Shown: in pieces, positions 1 to 7,449 of the stretch
Numbering within the stretch: position 1 is the first letter of the stretch
Layout of the letters: every line of letters begins with the position of its first letter
DNA from: Accumulibacter sp964420975
Lineage (GTDB): Bacteria; Pseudomonadota; Gammaproteobacteria; Burkholderiales; Rhodocyclaceae
NCBI GenBank assembly: GCA_964420975.1
Contig: CAYQVH010000011.1
Location: 30,153-94,152 of the forward strand
DNA: 64,000 nt
Direction of reading: 5' to 3'
Translations under genes and position numbers: made by a program
The notes under the pieces: model-generated
Database searches by the model: none
The model's input: only the letters and a program-made list of their open reading frames with translations
Told to the model about the DNA's origin: nothing

Positions 1-320
1 GCGAGCACACCGAAATAGCGTCCGAGAACGTAGGAAGCGCGCGAAGCAGGATACGCGAGGGCAAAGGTGATCGTGTGGCGGTCGATATCCTTGGCAAACG
101 CTTCCTGCATCCAAAAGAGGACGAGCAGCAGGCCGAGAAAGCGCAATCCGGACAGGCCCATGTCGATCGCCACAACCAGCGGCTGCCGGAGCGAAAACGC
201 TCCGGCCAGAAAAGAGATGCCCAATAACGCAACGCCGAGTACGAGCAGCGCCCGCAGTGCGTGGCTACGCATGCCTAGACGCCAACTCAACTGGGCATTG
301 ATGAGAAAGGGAGAGATCAT
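1..320 (-). CDS. ABC-2-type membrane permease, N-terminal part (runs off window)
   Basis: About 106 residues of a minus-strand frame are visible before the left edge. The translation shows two hydrophobic stretches (residues ~21-42 and ~46-71), then a loop containing KDIDRHTITFALAYP and SRASYVLGRYFG. That pattern resembles the first helices of ABC-2-type export permeases of the inner membrane. The ATG at 320 is the likely start; an in-frame GTG lies two codons upstream and neither has a strong ribosome site. It begins just beyond the terminator of the pilin operon, so it probably has its own promoter. The family call rests on a fragment only. Confidence 0.5.
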   Translation of the reverse strand, partial: MISPFLINAQLSWRLGMRSHALRALLVLGVALLGISFLAGAFSLRQPLVVAIDMGLSGLRFLGLLLVLFWMQEAFAKDIDRHTITFALAYPASRASYVLGRYFGVL

Positions 321-354
321 CGCCACGAGGGTCAGGCTCCGCGAGCGTGAGGAC

Positions 355-380
355 AAAAAAAAGCCGGCCAAGGCCGGCAT
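355..380 (-). terminator. Rho-independent terminator of the pilin operon
   Basis: A perfect GC-rich inverted repeat (GCCGGC, loop CAAG-type centre, GCCGGC; 363-378) is followed on the minus strand by eight T residues (355-362). It lies 20 bases downstream of the last gene of the pilin group, so it very probably ends that transcript and insulates the permease beyond it. Confidence 0.85.
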
Positions 381-399
381 TCTCCCATAGCTGGGAAAC

Positions 400-789
400 T
401 TAGACGCAGCCGTCGGTCGCACTGCCAGTCGGATCCTTAACATCACTAGCCTTCAGGGGTGTCGACAGCGTCGACGAGCCGCACCAGACCGCGCCGCCGC
501 CGCCTTCCGTCGTCGAACCATAAACCGTGTTGCCTTTCAGCGAACCGCCCTGGGCGGCGAAGGCCGTCGCGGCGTCGAGGTACTTGACGACTGTATTCGG
601 CGAGCAACGCGGGATGAAATTCGTCTTGACAAAGCGATCGGATGCACCGGAGATCGTCGAGCCCTTGCCATCGGTCGAGTTGTCACAAGCAGTTGCTGCC
701 GCGACATCTAGTGGCAGGAACGTGCTGCTGATCGAAACGACAAGCGCGCTGCCGAGCGCGATGGCTTCAATGGTCTTTGCGTGTTTCAT
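400..789 (-). CDS. Secreted four-cysteine protein, candidate partner of the short pilins
   Basis: 129 residues. The start at 789 is chosen because AGGAG lies seven bases upstream; an upstream in-frame start at 804 lacks this. A signal peptide covers roughly residues 1-34 (cleavage near VAAATA). The mature part is small, glycine/serine/threonine-rich and has cysteines at 35, 62, 103 and 128, enough for two disulfide bonds. It is the last gene behind two pilins that lack a globular C-terminal domain. In Geobacter a short pilin is followed by a separate protein corresponding to the missing domain (PilA-C/Spc); a similar role here is inferred from gene order and size, not from recognised homology. 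Confidence 0.65.
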   Translation of the reverse strand: MKHAKTIEAIALGSALVVSISSTFLPLDVAAATACDNSTDGKGSTISGASDRFVKTNFIPRCSPNTVVKYLDAATAFAAQGGSLKGNTVYGSTTEGGGGAVWCGSSTLSTPLKASDVKDPTGSATDGCV

Positions 790-813
790 GATCGTTCTCC
801 TCAATTCAAGCGG

Positions 814-996
814 TTACGGCTGGCTAGCGGCGATGGCCTGGGTGGTGATGTTCTTGACATCAGTGGCAGCACCCTTGTTTTCGGCCTTCTTGGTGTACTC
901 GCTGAACTGCGGGATGGCGATTGCTGCCAGGATGCCGATGATTGCGACGACGATCATCAGCTCGATCAGGGTGAAACCCTTCTGTAGCTTTTTCAT
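814..996 (-). CDS. pilA: Short type IV pilin (PilA-N type)
   Basis: 60 residues starting MKKLQKG, with the prepilin peptidase site after Gly7 and the invariant Glu at mature position 5 (FTLIE). The mature protein is only 53 residues: the hydrophobic N-terminal helix, then an amphipathic stretch ending TTQAIAASQP. Ordinary type IVa pilins have 130-160 residues with a disulfide-bonded head, which is absent here. The start at 996 is preceded by AGGAGG eight bases upstream. Aromatic residues are limited to positions 1, 24 and 27 of the mature chain. It lies between a paralogue (1073-1249) and a secreted protein, all read in one direction. Confidence 0.85.
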   Translation of the reverse strand: MKKLQKGFTLIELMIVVAIIGILAAIAIPQFSEYTKKAENKGAATDVKNITTQAIAASQP

Positions 997-1072
997 CGAG
1001 AAGTCCTCCTTCATGAGAGCCAACGGGAAATCCGTTGAGTATTACGTATCAAGTTTCGTGCCAGATCTCGCT

Positions 1073-1249
1073 TTACGGGTTGGAACTGGCGATCGCCTGG
1101 GTCGTAACATTGCGCACGTCGGTCGCCGCCGCCTTGTCTTCGCTGCGGCGCACCGAGCTTTCGTAGATCGGGACCGCGATCGCCGCCAGGATGCCAATAA
1201 TGGCGATCACGATCAGCAGTTCGATCAGCGTGAACCCCTTGAGCTTCAT
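1073..1249 (-). CDS. pilA: Second short type IV pilin
   Basis: 58 residues, MKLKG then FTLIELLIVI: a class III signal with Glu5 and a mature length of 53, exactly that of the neighbouring pilin. Identity with that neighbour is high in the first 20 residues and again at the end (ATDVRN, TTQAIASS against ATDVKN, TTQAIAAS), and the middle differs (YESSVRRSEDK against FSEYTKKAENK), so the two are diverged tandem copies. GGAGAAG precedes the ATG. As first gene of the operon it sits about 40 bases below a sigma-54-like promoter. It would be exported and assembled by a type IV pilus machine not present in this window. Confidence 0.85.
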   Translation of the reverse strand: MKLKGFTLIELLIVIAIIGILAAIAVPIYESSVRRSEDKAAATDVRNVTTQAIASSNP

Positions 1250-1285
1250 TTTTCTTCTCCGGATGGCAAGAGTTTCCCAGGCAAA

Positions 1286-1301
1286 AGCTAAAACCGTACC
1301 T
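1286..1301 (-). promoter_or_regulatory. Candidate sigma-54 promoter of the pilin operon
   Basis: The minus strand reads AGGTACGGTTTTAGCT. GG and GC lie ten bases apart, as sigma-54 requires, and the -24 half matches GG-ACG; the -12 half is TAGC instead of TTGC. The predicted start point would give a leader of about 25 bases before the first pilin. Pilin genes of many proteobacteria are RpoN/PilR-controlled, which supports the call; the imperfect -12 lowers confidence. Confidence 0.45.
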
Positions 1302-1478
1302 GCTCAACGGCCGGGGAATGCGCAAAGTGGGGCCACCAAGCGGCGCAGTGCTGACAATATTCGTCACTTGCTTGCGCACAATGTCACACTTTGTCACCGT
1401 TCGTGGGAACGACGCGGCGGAAAGAGCTCGCCCGCGCTCGGCCAGAAAGGCCCGACGCTTCTCAGGAAAATAGGAAGG

Positions 1479-1502
1479 AACGAACCTCGCTCAAGGTTCG
1501 TT
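1479..1502 (-). terminator. Probable terminator after the fliK-like gene
   Basis: An inverted repeat AACGAACCT / AGGTTCGTT with a six-base loop overlaps the stop codon of the fliK-like gene and is followed on the minus strand by a pyrimidine-rich tail (TTCC repeats, then TTTT). It is a plausible end of the flagellar transcript, although the tail is not a clean T run. Confidence 0.5.
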
Positions 1503-2777
1503 TTGGTCGCTGTCGTTGGTGACGACTTCGTGCAGCGCGTTGACGCGTTGAGCGATGGCAAAAGACGTCAGATCGAGTCCGACCTCGGCGAGCTGCGTGC
1601 GCAAGGTGGCACTGCCGCCGTGCAGCAAGGCCTGCGTTCCAGCGCCGTCGGCAGTCAGTGCGAGGACGAGCTGCTGGCCGTGAATCTGCAGCCGCGCTTC
1701 GATCTCGCCGAGTGCGGGCAAAGTCAGACGTAGCCGCGTTTGCCACGACTCGTCGCCGGCGTCGTCTGCCTGGCGGCGATGCTGGCCAGGATCGTCGATT
1801 TGCCACTCCATCTGCTGCCCAGGCCAGACCTGACCCTGCCAGACGAAATTCTGCGTCGCAAACGCTTCGAGCTGCTGCTGCACCAGCGCTTGCGCTTGCG
1901 GTGCGACGGGGTCGGCGGCCGGGGTGTGCGCGGTGGACGGCGTCGTTGGAGCGTCTTGTCGGGATCCCGACGCGGGAACGACAGGCCCCGCGTCCGGCGG
2001 CAGCCTTGCCGGCAGCGCGCCGTCGCCGGGGTTGGCGGACAACGGCCCTCTCCCTTCAGGCGGCGACGGCAGCGGCGGGCTGACGGTGCTCTCTCGGCTT
2101 GCGAGTTGCGCCGGGGTAGAGACGATCGTGGAACCTGACACGTCGACCCGGCTCGCTGCCGTCGGTCCGCTCTGGCCGCCGGACGAAACTTGTGGCGGCA
2201 GTTTTCCCTGCGGTTCCTGCAACAGCTGTGCCTTGCCGAAGCGTCCCTCGACCCATTCGGCTTGGTGCGACTCGTAAAACATGCCGCTGGCGACGATCGC
2301 CTGCTGCAACAAGGGTTGCAGCTCTCGCCCGCTCGCCGGCGGCTGCGCGGCTATCGGTCGATTGCCGTTGAGTGGCAGCGCGGCGTTGCCCGCTTTGGCG
2401 TCGCGCGCGTCGGTCAACAGGGACGCGATCAGTTGGCCTGTTCGGCTAAGCTGAGTTGCTGCCGCCTCGGCGCCGGCGGCATCGCTCCGCCCCCCCCCGC
2501 GGACGACCGCAAGAGTCAGCTTGCCGTCGCTTTCGGCGACTTCGAGTTCGATGACATCGCCACTCTTGGCGGCAAACGGCAAGGCGAGCGTCACCGCGCG
2601 CTGGTTGACCATCGCCCGGTAAGTGCCGTTGGGGAGAAGCGCTTCGACTTCCGCCAGTAGCCGCTGGCCAACGACGAGACCGGAAAGCTTTTCGGCGAGA
2701 TCCTGGCTGGGCAGTGCGGGTCTTAGCCCAGGGTCGGCGGTCGGCTGAAGGCGATTGCCGAGATCGATGCGCATCAT
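1491..2777 (-). CDS. fliK: FliK-like flagellar hook-length control protein
   Basis: 428 residues. The C-terminal ~110 residues, including EWQIDD, LTLPALGEIEARLQI and LRTQLAEVGLDL, have the pattern of the FliK C-terminal (Flg_hook) domain, which signals the export apparatus to switch from hook to filament substrates. The middle (about 180-300) is a proline/serine/alanine-rich low-complexity linker, usual for FliK. It closes the filament gene group, 12 bases after fliT. True FliK often sits with hook-basal body genes; here it follows the cap and chaperone genes, so a paralogous FliK-domain protein is the alternative. It would act in the type III flagellar export system. Confidence 0.7.
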   Translation of the reverse strand: MMRIDLGNRLQPTADPGLRPALPSQDLAEKLSGLVVGQRLLAEVEALLPNGTYRAMVNQRAVTLALPFAAKSGDVIELEVAESDGKLTLAVVRGGGRSDAAGAEAAATQLSRTGQLIASLLTDARDAKAGNAALPLNGNRPIAAQPPASGRELQPLLQQAIVASGMFYESHQAEWVEGRFGKAQLLQEPQGKLPPQVSSGGQSGPTAASRVDVSGSTIVSTPAQLASRESTVSPPLPSPPEGRGPLSANPGDGALPARLPPDAGPVVPASGSRQDAPTTPSTAHTPAADPVAPQAQALVQQQLEAFATQNFVWQGQVWPGQQMEWQIDDPGQHRRQADDAGDESWQTRLRLTLPALGEIEARLQIHGQQLVLALTADGAGTQALLHGGSATLRTQLAEVGLDLTSFAIAQRVNALHEVVTNDSDQNEP

Positions 2778-2789
2778 GGGGGGTTCAGG

Positions 2790-3095
2790 CTAAGGGACCG
2801 GTCTTTCCCGCAGCAACACGCGTAGTTCGTTTACGCGCGCCGCCAGCAGCGGATGGATCTGATCGTCGCAACGCAGGCAGGCCTCGATCAGCGAGCGAGC
2901 GACCGTTTGCCGCTCTGTTTCCAGCCAGCCACCCCCTCCTTCCGGCAGCAACTCCGCGAGTTCTCGGCGCCGTGTTTCGTGAGCGGCGAGTGCGGCCCAG
3001 TCGCCCCGTTGCGCGGCGCCGAGCATCGCCTCGGAGAGCGCCCGCAAGTCTGCGAGCAGGGCCAGATAGTCAGGGCTCCGGCCGTTGCTGGGCAT
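2790..3095 (-). CDS. fliT: FliT-type flagellar chaperone
   Basis: About 101 residues from the ATG at 3095, a small helical protein (YLALLADLRALSEAMLGAA at the start, ending VNELRVLLRERPVP). Sequence conservation of FliT is low; size, helical pattern and position directly after fliS make the call. FliT binds the filament cap protein FliD and, in enterics, FlhDC. The start overlaps the end of fliS by 26 bases, which suggests translational coupling. The longer open frame upstream of 3095 is the fliS region in another frame and was not used. Confidence 0.7.
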   Translation of the reverse strand: MPSNGRSPDYLALLADLRALSEAMLGAAQRGDWAALAAHETRRRELAELLPEGGGGWLETERQTVARSLIEACLRCDDQIHPLLAARVNELRVLLRERPVP

Positions 3096-3483
3096 CGGGC
3101 GGAATCTGTCGCCAGGCGCCGTGAATTTCTTCGAGCAGGCCCGAGACTTCGTCAAGAGCGCCGAGGTCGCTGTCGAGATTGGCGCGCAGCAGTCGCAGGA
3201 CGAGATAGTCGTACAGCGCGTCGAGGCGTGCGGCAAGTTCGCCTCCCTTTTCGAGGTCGAGGCTGGCCTTGAGTCCGTTGGAGATGATGTCGATCGCTTT
3301 CGAAATCGCTTCGCCTCTGGCGGCAATCTGTTGTTGCTGCATGGCCAGGCGCGCTTTGGCGATGGCTGCCTCGGCGCCGGAAAAAAGCAGCAGAATCAGG
3401 CGATGCGGGTCGGCGACCTCGACCGCGGCGTCGATACCGACCTTCTGATAGGCTGAAATCGCGTGGCGCGCGTTGCCGAACAT
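3070..3483 (-). CDS. fliS: Flagellar export chaperone FliS
   Basis: 137 residues with the typical opening AISAYQKVGIDAAVEVADPHRLI, written here in part: AISAYQKVGI and DPHRLILLLFSGAE. The second half carries the conserved YDYLVLRLLRANLD pattern. FliS caps the C-terminal helix of flagellin in the cytoplasm and prevents premature polymerisation. Its ATG abuts the stop codon of fliD (no gap), and its end overlaps fliT, so fliD-fliS-fliT form one unit. The length is normal for the family. Confidence 0.92.
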   Translation of the reverse strand: MFGNARHAISAYQKVGIDAAVEVADPHRLILLLFSGAEAAIAKARLAMQQQQIAARGEAISKAIDIISNGLKASLDLEKGGELAARLDALYDYLVLRLLRANLDSDLGALDEVSGLLEEIHGAWRQIPPDAQQRPEP

Positions 3484-4917
3484 CTAGGACCCCTGGTTGT
3501 TGAACGTGGGCAGGCTGGCGAGTTGCTGCTGGAGGAAGGTGCTGGTCTTGGTCATCCCTGCGATCAGCGTGTCGAGCGACGTAAACTGTCGCCGATAGCG
3601 GGCCTCGATCTGCGTCAGGCGCAGTGAGATCGCCTCCGACTGCTTGCCCAGCGTCTTGATCGACGAGCTGAGGCCCTCACTCCGTGCCGCGAGGAGGCCG
3701 CCACTGCCGATCAGGGTGTCGGTGGCCGCTTTGGCCGCGCTGCCGTAGGCGGAAACGAGGTTGGCAACGCCGGACAGGTTGTCGCCGAGCGCCTTGTTCA
3801 GCTTGGTCGAATCGACTGTCAGCTTGCCGTCCTTCTGCACAGCAACGCCAATATCCGACAGGCTCTGCAAGGTGGCGCTGGCGAGATCGGCGGGCACAGT
3901 GTTGAGCGCCGAGCGGACGACATTCTGTGCCGTCCGCAGCGTGCTATCGCCATTGAGCGGGCCGGCTTTGCGGGCCGTCGCGTCGTAGCTGCCGAGGCTC
4001 GTGGCGGTGCTGTTGAAGTCGTTGAGCGCCTTGAGCAGCGCGTTGATGCCGGCGGTCAGGCTGGAACTGTCCTTGCTGATCGTCAGCGTCGTCGCCAGCG
4101 ACGTGGCGGGCGCTTCGGGACCCTTGAGCAGGGTCAGCGTAACGCCGTCGATGGCGCTGGTCACCGTATTCGTGGTCGCGATGACGTCGATGCCGTTGAC
4201 TTTCAGGGCCGCCCCCTGGGCCGATTGCGTCTGGGCGAAGGGGTCGGTCAGGGGCGCCGGAACGGCACTCGGATCATAGGCCAGGGCGCCGACGCCGGAG
4301 AGTTTGATGAACTGGTTGCTGCCCGCCGTCTGGCTGGTCAGAACGAGTTGCTTGCCCGCCGTGCCGTTGATCACGACCGCCGAAACGCCAGCTGCGGCGG
4401 CGTTGATCGCGTCGCGAACCTGTTCCGGGGTGGCGCCGTCGGCGATCGTGACGTCGGTCTCCTTGGTCGGCGTCGTCCCCGCCGGCAGCGTATCGAGCGT
4501 GATCTTCAACGTGCCGCCGGTCGTCAGGGTGCCGCCGGTCCCGGAAAACGGCGTTGCGGCGCCGGTGGCGCTGACGATGACGTGCTGTTTGGCGATCTGC
4601 GTCACTTCCAGCGTGTAGTTGCCAACCACGGCGGCCGACGAGGTTGTTGCGCTGGCGATCGTCGAGTCCCCGACAGCCGCCTTGAACGTGGAAAACTTGT
4701 CCAGCGGCGACACGCCGTCAGCCGGAATCAGGCTCGCCGCGGCCGTCTGCAGCGCCGCAGCGGCTCCCTGCAAGGAGCCGATCGCAGAAATTTTCGCCTG
4801 AAATCCCGCCTCTTTCTTCGCCAGCGCCGTCAGCGGCGCCCGCTCCAGGGACATCAACTGGCTGACGATGCTGTTGACGTCGAGATTCGAACCCAGGCCA
4901 GGTGAGGAAAGCGCCAT
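3484..4917 (-). CDS. fliD: Flagellar filament cap protein FliD
   Basis: 477 residues. The N-terminus (LGSNLDVNSIVSQLMSLE) and C-terminus (TLIAGMTKTSTFLQQQLASL) are the coiled-coil D0/D1 regions of FliD; the middle is beta-rich and includes a flagellin hook-like segment (VNGIDVIATTNTVTSAIDGV). FliD forms the pentameric cap at the filament tip and guides flagellin folding after export. It lies 52 bases after flaG and directly before fliS. GGAG precedes the ATG. No cysteines, as usual for secreted flagellar proteins. Confidence 0.93.
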   Translation of the reverse strand: MALSSPGLGSNLDVNSIVSQLMSLERAPLTALAKKEAGFQAKISAIGSLQGAAAALQTAAASLIPADGVSPLDKFSTFKAAVGDSTIASATTSSAAVVGNYTLEVTQIAKQHVIVSATGAATPFSGTGGTLTTGGTLKITLDTLPAGTTPTKETDVTIADGATPEQVRDAINAAAAGVSAVVINGTAGKQLVLTSQTAGSNQFIKLSGVGALAYDPSAVPAPLTDPFAQTQSAQGAALKVNGIDVIATTNTVTSAIDGVTLTLLKGPEAPATSLATTLTISKDSSSLTAGINALLKALNDFNSTATSLGSYDATARKAGPLNGDSTLRTAQNVVRSALNTVPADLASATLQSLSDIGVAVQKDGKLTVDSTKLNKALGDNLSGVANLVSAYGSAAKAATDTLIGSGGLLAARSEGLSSSIKTLGKQSEAISLRLTQIEARYRRQFTSLDTLIAGMTKTSTFLQQQLASLPTFNNQGS

Positions 4918-4969
4918 CGTGATCTCCTGCGGCCGTGAGACGGTCTGAGAGGCGTGCGGTCTGCCGTCG

Positions 4970-5347
4970 TCAGGCCGTCTGTTGGACGAACAAACCCTTG
5001 ATGCTGTCCAGTGCCTTGGCGATGGCGAGCATCTCTTCCGACGGCATCTGGCGAATCACTTCCTTCGTCTTCCGGTCGATGATCTTGACCACCAGCTGCC
5101 CGGTATCGTCATCGACGCTGAATTCGAGATTGCTGTTGATCGGCTGAACGAACTCGCGCACGCTTTGCGTGGCCGTTTCCACCTGTTTTCGGTCGGGTTG
5201 CTGCTGCGCCCGCTCGGCTTGCAGCAAATCAGACGCCTTGCTGGTCGCCTGTTCGGCGACCAGCCGGAGGCTGGCTTCGCGCGCGGGGTTACCGATCGCC
5301 GGGGTGCCTGGCGGGGGCAGGTTGGCGCCGCTGGGTTGGATGTTCAT
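4970..5347 (-). CDS. flaG: FlaG family protein
   Basis: 125 residues. The C-terminal half has the family signature: NLEFSVDDDTGQLVVKI, then DRKTKEVIRQMPSEEML and a terminal helix. The N-terminal half is a disordered, Ala/Gln-rich region. FlaG proteins affect filament length in several genera; the mechanism is not settled. The gene stands between fliC and fliD, the position usual in beta- and gammaproteobacteria. A well-formed hairpin separates it from fliC, so it probably starts a new transcript or is reached by read-through. Confidence 0.88.
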   Translation of the reverse strand: MNIQPSGANLPPPGTPAIGNPAREASLRLVAEQATSKASDLLQAERAQQQPDRKQVETATQSVREFVQPINSNLEFSVDDDTGQLVVKIIDRKTKEVIRQMPSEEMLAIAKALDSIKGLFVQQTA

Positions 5348-5372
5348 CTCACACTCCTCGTGGAAGAAACAC

Positions 5373-5406
5373 CGGGGCGCGACCGCTCAGCCGCGTTCGC
5401 GCCCCG
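5373..5406 (-). terminator. Hairpin after fliC, probable terminator
   Basis: A ten-base perfect stem (CGGGGCGCGA / TCGCGCCCCG) lies in the gap between fliC and flaG. On the minus strand it is followed by GTGTTTCTTCC, only moderately T-rich. It probably terminates or attenuates the abundant flagellin transcript. Confidence 0.6.
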
Positions 5407-5433
5407 ATGTTACCGCTATTTGCGGCTGACTGC

Positions 5434-7206
5434 TTAACCGCGCAGCAGCGACAGCACGTTCTGCGGCAGCGAGTTGGCCTGTGCCAGCATGGCCGTACCC
5501 GCTTGCTGCAGGATCTGGGCACGAGTCAGGTTGGCCGTCTCGGAAGCGAAGTCGGCGTCGAGGATGCGGCTACGCGCAGCCGTGACGTTCTCCGAGGTCG
5601 TTCCCAGGTTGGCGACGACGCTGCTGAATCGGTTCTGCACCGCCCCCAGATTGGCCCGACTCGAGTTGATGTTGGCCAGCGCCGAGTCGATCGTCGAGAT
5701 GGCGTTGGTCGCGCCGCTCGCCGTGCTGACATTGATGCTCGCGATACCGGCACCGAAAGTGGCCGTCGCCGCGGTATAACCTGCGGTCAGCGCCGTCGTT
5801 GCGATGTTGGCGCCGCCGAGGTTGATACCGGCGCTGCTGGTCGACGTGATCTTGACGCCACCGTAGGTATTGGTCAGCGTGGTGGCGGCGAAACCGGTGT
5901 TGGTCGCGGCGGCCGTTCCCTTGGTCTCGACACTGATCGTGCGGCCGTCGGCAGCGGCCAGACTGATTTTCTTGGTCGTCGCGTCAAATGTGGCGGTGAC
6001 CCCGGTCTGGTTCGACACGGCGTTGATCGCGGCGACGACGTTGTTGCCCTGCGCGGTGAAGTCGGCCGAAGTGCCGGCGGAGATGGCACCGACCTTGACG
6101 CCGTTGATCTTGATGTAGTCGGTGTTGTCGCCGGCGACGGCAGCATTCGCCGAGATCGCGCCGCTGGTCACCGAAGTCGCCGTGGCGACCGCGGAGACGC
6201 CGGTTTGCCCGGTGACCGTGTTGAAGGCGGCGGCCTTGGCGATCGCGCTGTCGGAGCCGACCTTGGTCGTGCCGGCGGTCAGACCGGTGTTGGCCAGCGT
6301 CGCCGTCGTACCGAGTTCAATCGTGATGTCACGGCCGTCCTTCGACGCCAGCGTCAGCGCACCGGTAGTGCCGCTCGAGGTGGCGACGACTCCGGTAGTT
6401 GACGTCTGGGCATTGATCGCGGCAGCGAGCGCGGTCCCTTGCGCCACGGCAGCGCCGGCACCGGCGACGGCACCGACGGACACGCCGTTGATCTTCAGGT
6501 CGCCGGCAGCAATATCGTTGGCCGGAGTCGCAAACGCCGTGGGCGCCGCGCCGCTGACCTGCACCGAGCTGGACACGCCATCGGTGACCGACGGGCCAAC
6601 GCCATAACCATTGACCGTGATGCCACCAGTGGTCACTGCGCCGCCCGTCACCGTCGCCGACAAGCTCGTCAGGTAGGACGAGGTGGTGCCGACGCCCAGC
6701 GCATCGGCTTTGGCGCTGGCGATCGAGCTCACGGAAATGGTTTCGCCGCTGTTGGCGCCAATCTGGAAGGCCTGCGAGTTGAAGGTGCCGTCGAGCAGCT
6801 TGACGCCGTTGAACTGGGTTTGGCTGGCGACGGTGTTGATCTGCTGGACGAGCTGGTCGACTTCCTGCTGCAGTGCGGCACGGTCGGTCGAGGTGTTGGT
6901 CGCGTTCGCCGCCTGGACGGCCAGTTCGCGCATCCGCTGCAGCGACTCGGTGACGCTCTGCAGGCCGCCTTCAGCCGTCTGCGCCAGCGAGATGCCGTCA
7001 TTGGCGTTGCGCGAAGCCTGGTTGAGGCCGTTGATCTGCGAACTCATCCGGGCCGAGATCGCCAACCCGGCGGCGTCGTCCTTGGCGCTGTTGATGCGCA
7101 GACCGGAAGACAAGCGCTGCAGCGAGGTGGCCAGCGAGGTCTGCGACATGTTCAGGCTGCGCTGTGAATTCAGCGAGGAAACGTTGGTGTTGATAATCTG
7201 GGGCAT
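5434..7206 (-). CDS. fliC: Flagellin (filament subunit)
   Basis: 590 residues, starting MPQIINTNVSSLNSQRSLN and ending QANSLPQNVLSLLRG, the classical D0/D1 regions (about 1-140 and 500-590). The variable centre contains two flagellin-IN-type repeat units (about 225-310 and 345-440), each with K-I-N-G-V, V-A-A-I-N-A and a DGR(D/T)I element. Exported through the flagellar type III system and polymerised outside the cell. A sigma-28 promoter with a perfect -10 lies about 160 bases upstream, and a hairpin follows the gene. It is longer than the 490-500 residues of E. coli FliC because of the IN repeats. Confidence 0.96.
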   Translation of the reverse strand: MPQIINTNVSSLNSQRSLNMSQTSLATSLQRLSSGLRINSAKDDAAGLAISARMSSQINGLNQASRNANDGISLAQTAEGGLQSVTESLQRMRELAVQAANATNTSTDRAALQQEVDQLVQQINTVASQTQFNGVKLLDGTFNSQAFQIGANSGETISVSSIASAKADALGVGTTSSYLTSLSATVTGGAVTTGGITVNGYGVGPSVTDGVSSSVQVSGAAPTAFATPANDIAAGDLKINGVSVGAVAGAGAAVAQGTALAAAINAQTSTTGVVATSSGTTGALTLASKDGRDITIELGTTATLANTGLTAGTTKVGSDSAIAKAAAFNTVTGQTGVSAVATATSVTSGAISANAAVAGDNTDYIKINGVKVGAISAGTSADFTAQGNNVVAAINAVSNQTGVTATFDATTKKISLAAADGRTISVETKGTAAATNTGFAATTLTNTYGGVKITSTSSAGINLGGANIATTALTAGYTAATATFGAGIASINVSTASGATNAISTIDSALANINSSRANLGAVQNRFSSVVANLGTTSENVTAARSRILDADFASETANLTRAQILQQAGTAMLAQANSLPQNVLSLLRG

Positions 7207-7369
7207 GGTCTTTCTCCTGGATGATGAACGTCAATTCGGTTTGCGGTGATCTGCCCGACAAGGCCTCCGCCGGTCCGTCCTGTGTGGCGATGATCTCGCT
7301 GACAAGTTTTCTTACGACCGGCGACTCGGAAACTTGAGGGCTTTTCGTCGCGCCGGCCGTATGGGTCTG

Positions 7370-7396
7370 TTATCGGCAGCGACGGGAGAAAGTTGA
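7370..7396 (-). promoter_or_regulatory. Sigma-28 (FliA) promoter of fliC
   Basis: On the minus strand TCAACTTT is followed after exactly 11 bases by GCCGATAA. The -10 equals the FliA consensus, the spacing is ideal, and the -35 differs from TAAAGTTT at two positions. Transcription would start near 7363, giving a leader of about 155 bases before the flagellin ATG. The position directly upstream of fliC makes this a confident call. Confidence 0.88.
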
Positions 7397-7449
7397 GGCG
7401 GGGGCGATTCCTTCGCCGGCCGCCAAGCGCTCGGTCGCGCTGGCGCCAG

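Noticed and set aside
1321..1340. Sigma-54-like sequence TGGCCCCACTTTGCG on the minus strand before the pilins
   Set aside because: GG and GC are nine bases apart instead of ten; the site at 1286-1301 has correct spacing and a better distance to the gene.
5407..6402. Long open frame (331 codons) on the plus strand over the flagellin gene
   Set aside because: Antisense shadow of fliC; Arg/Gly/Asp-rich composition without protein-like patterns, no ribosome site. The same applies to many long opposite-strand frames in this GC-rich window.
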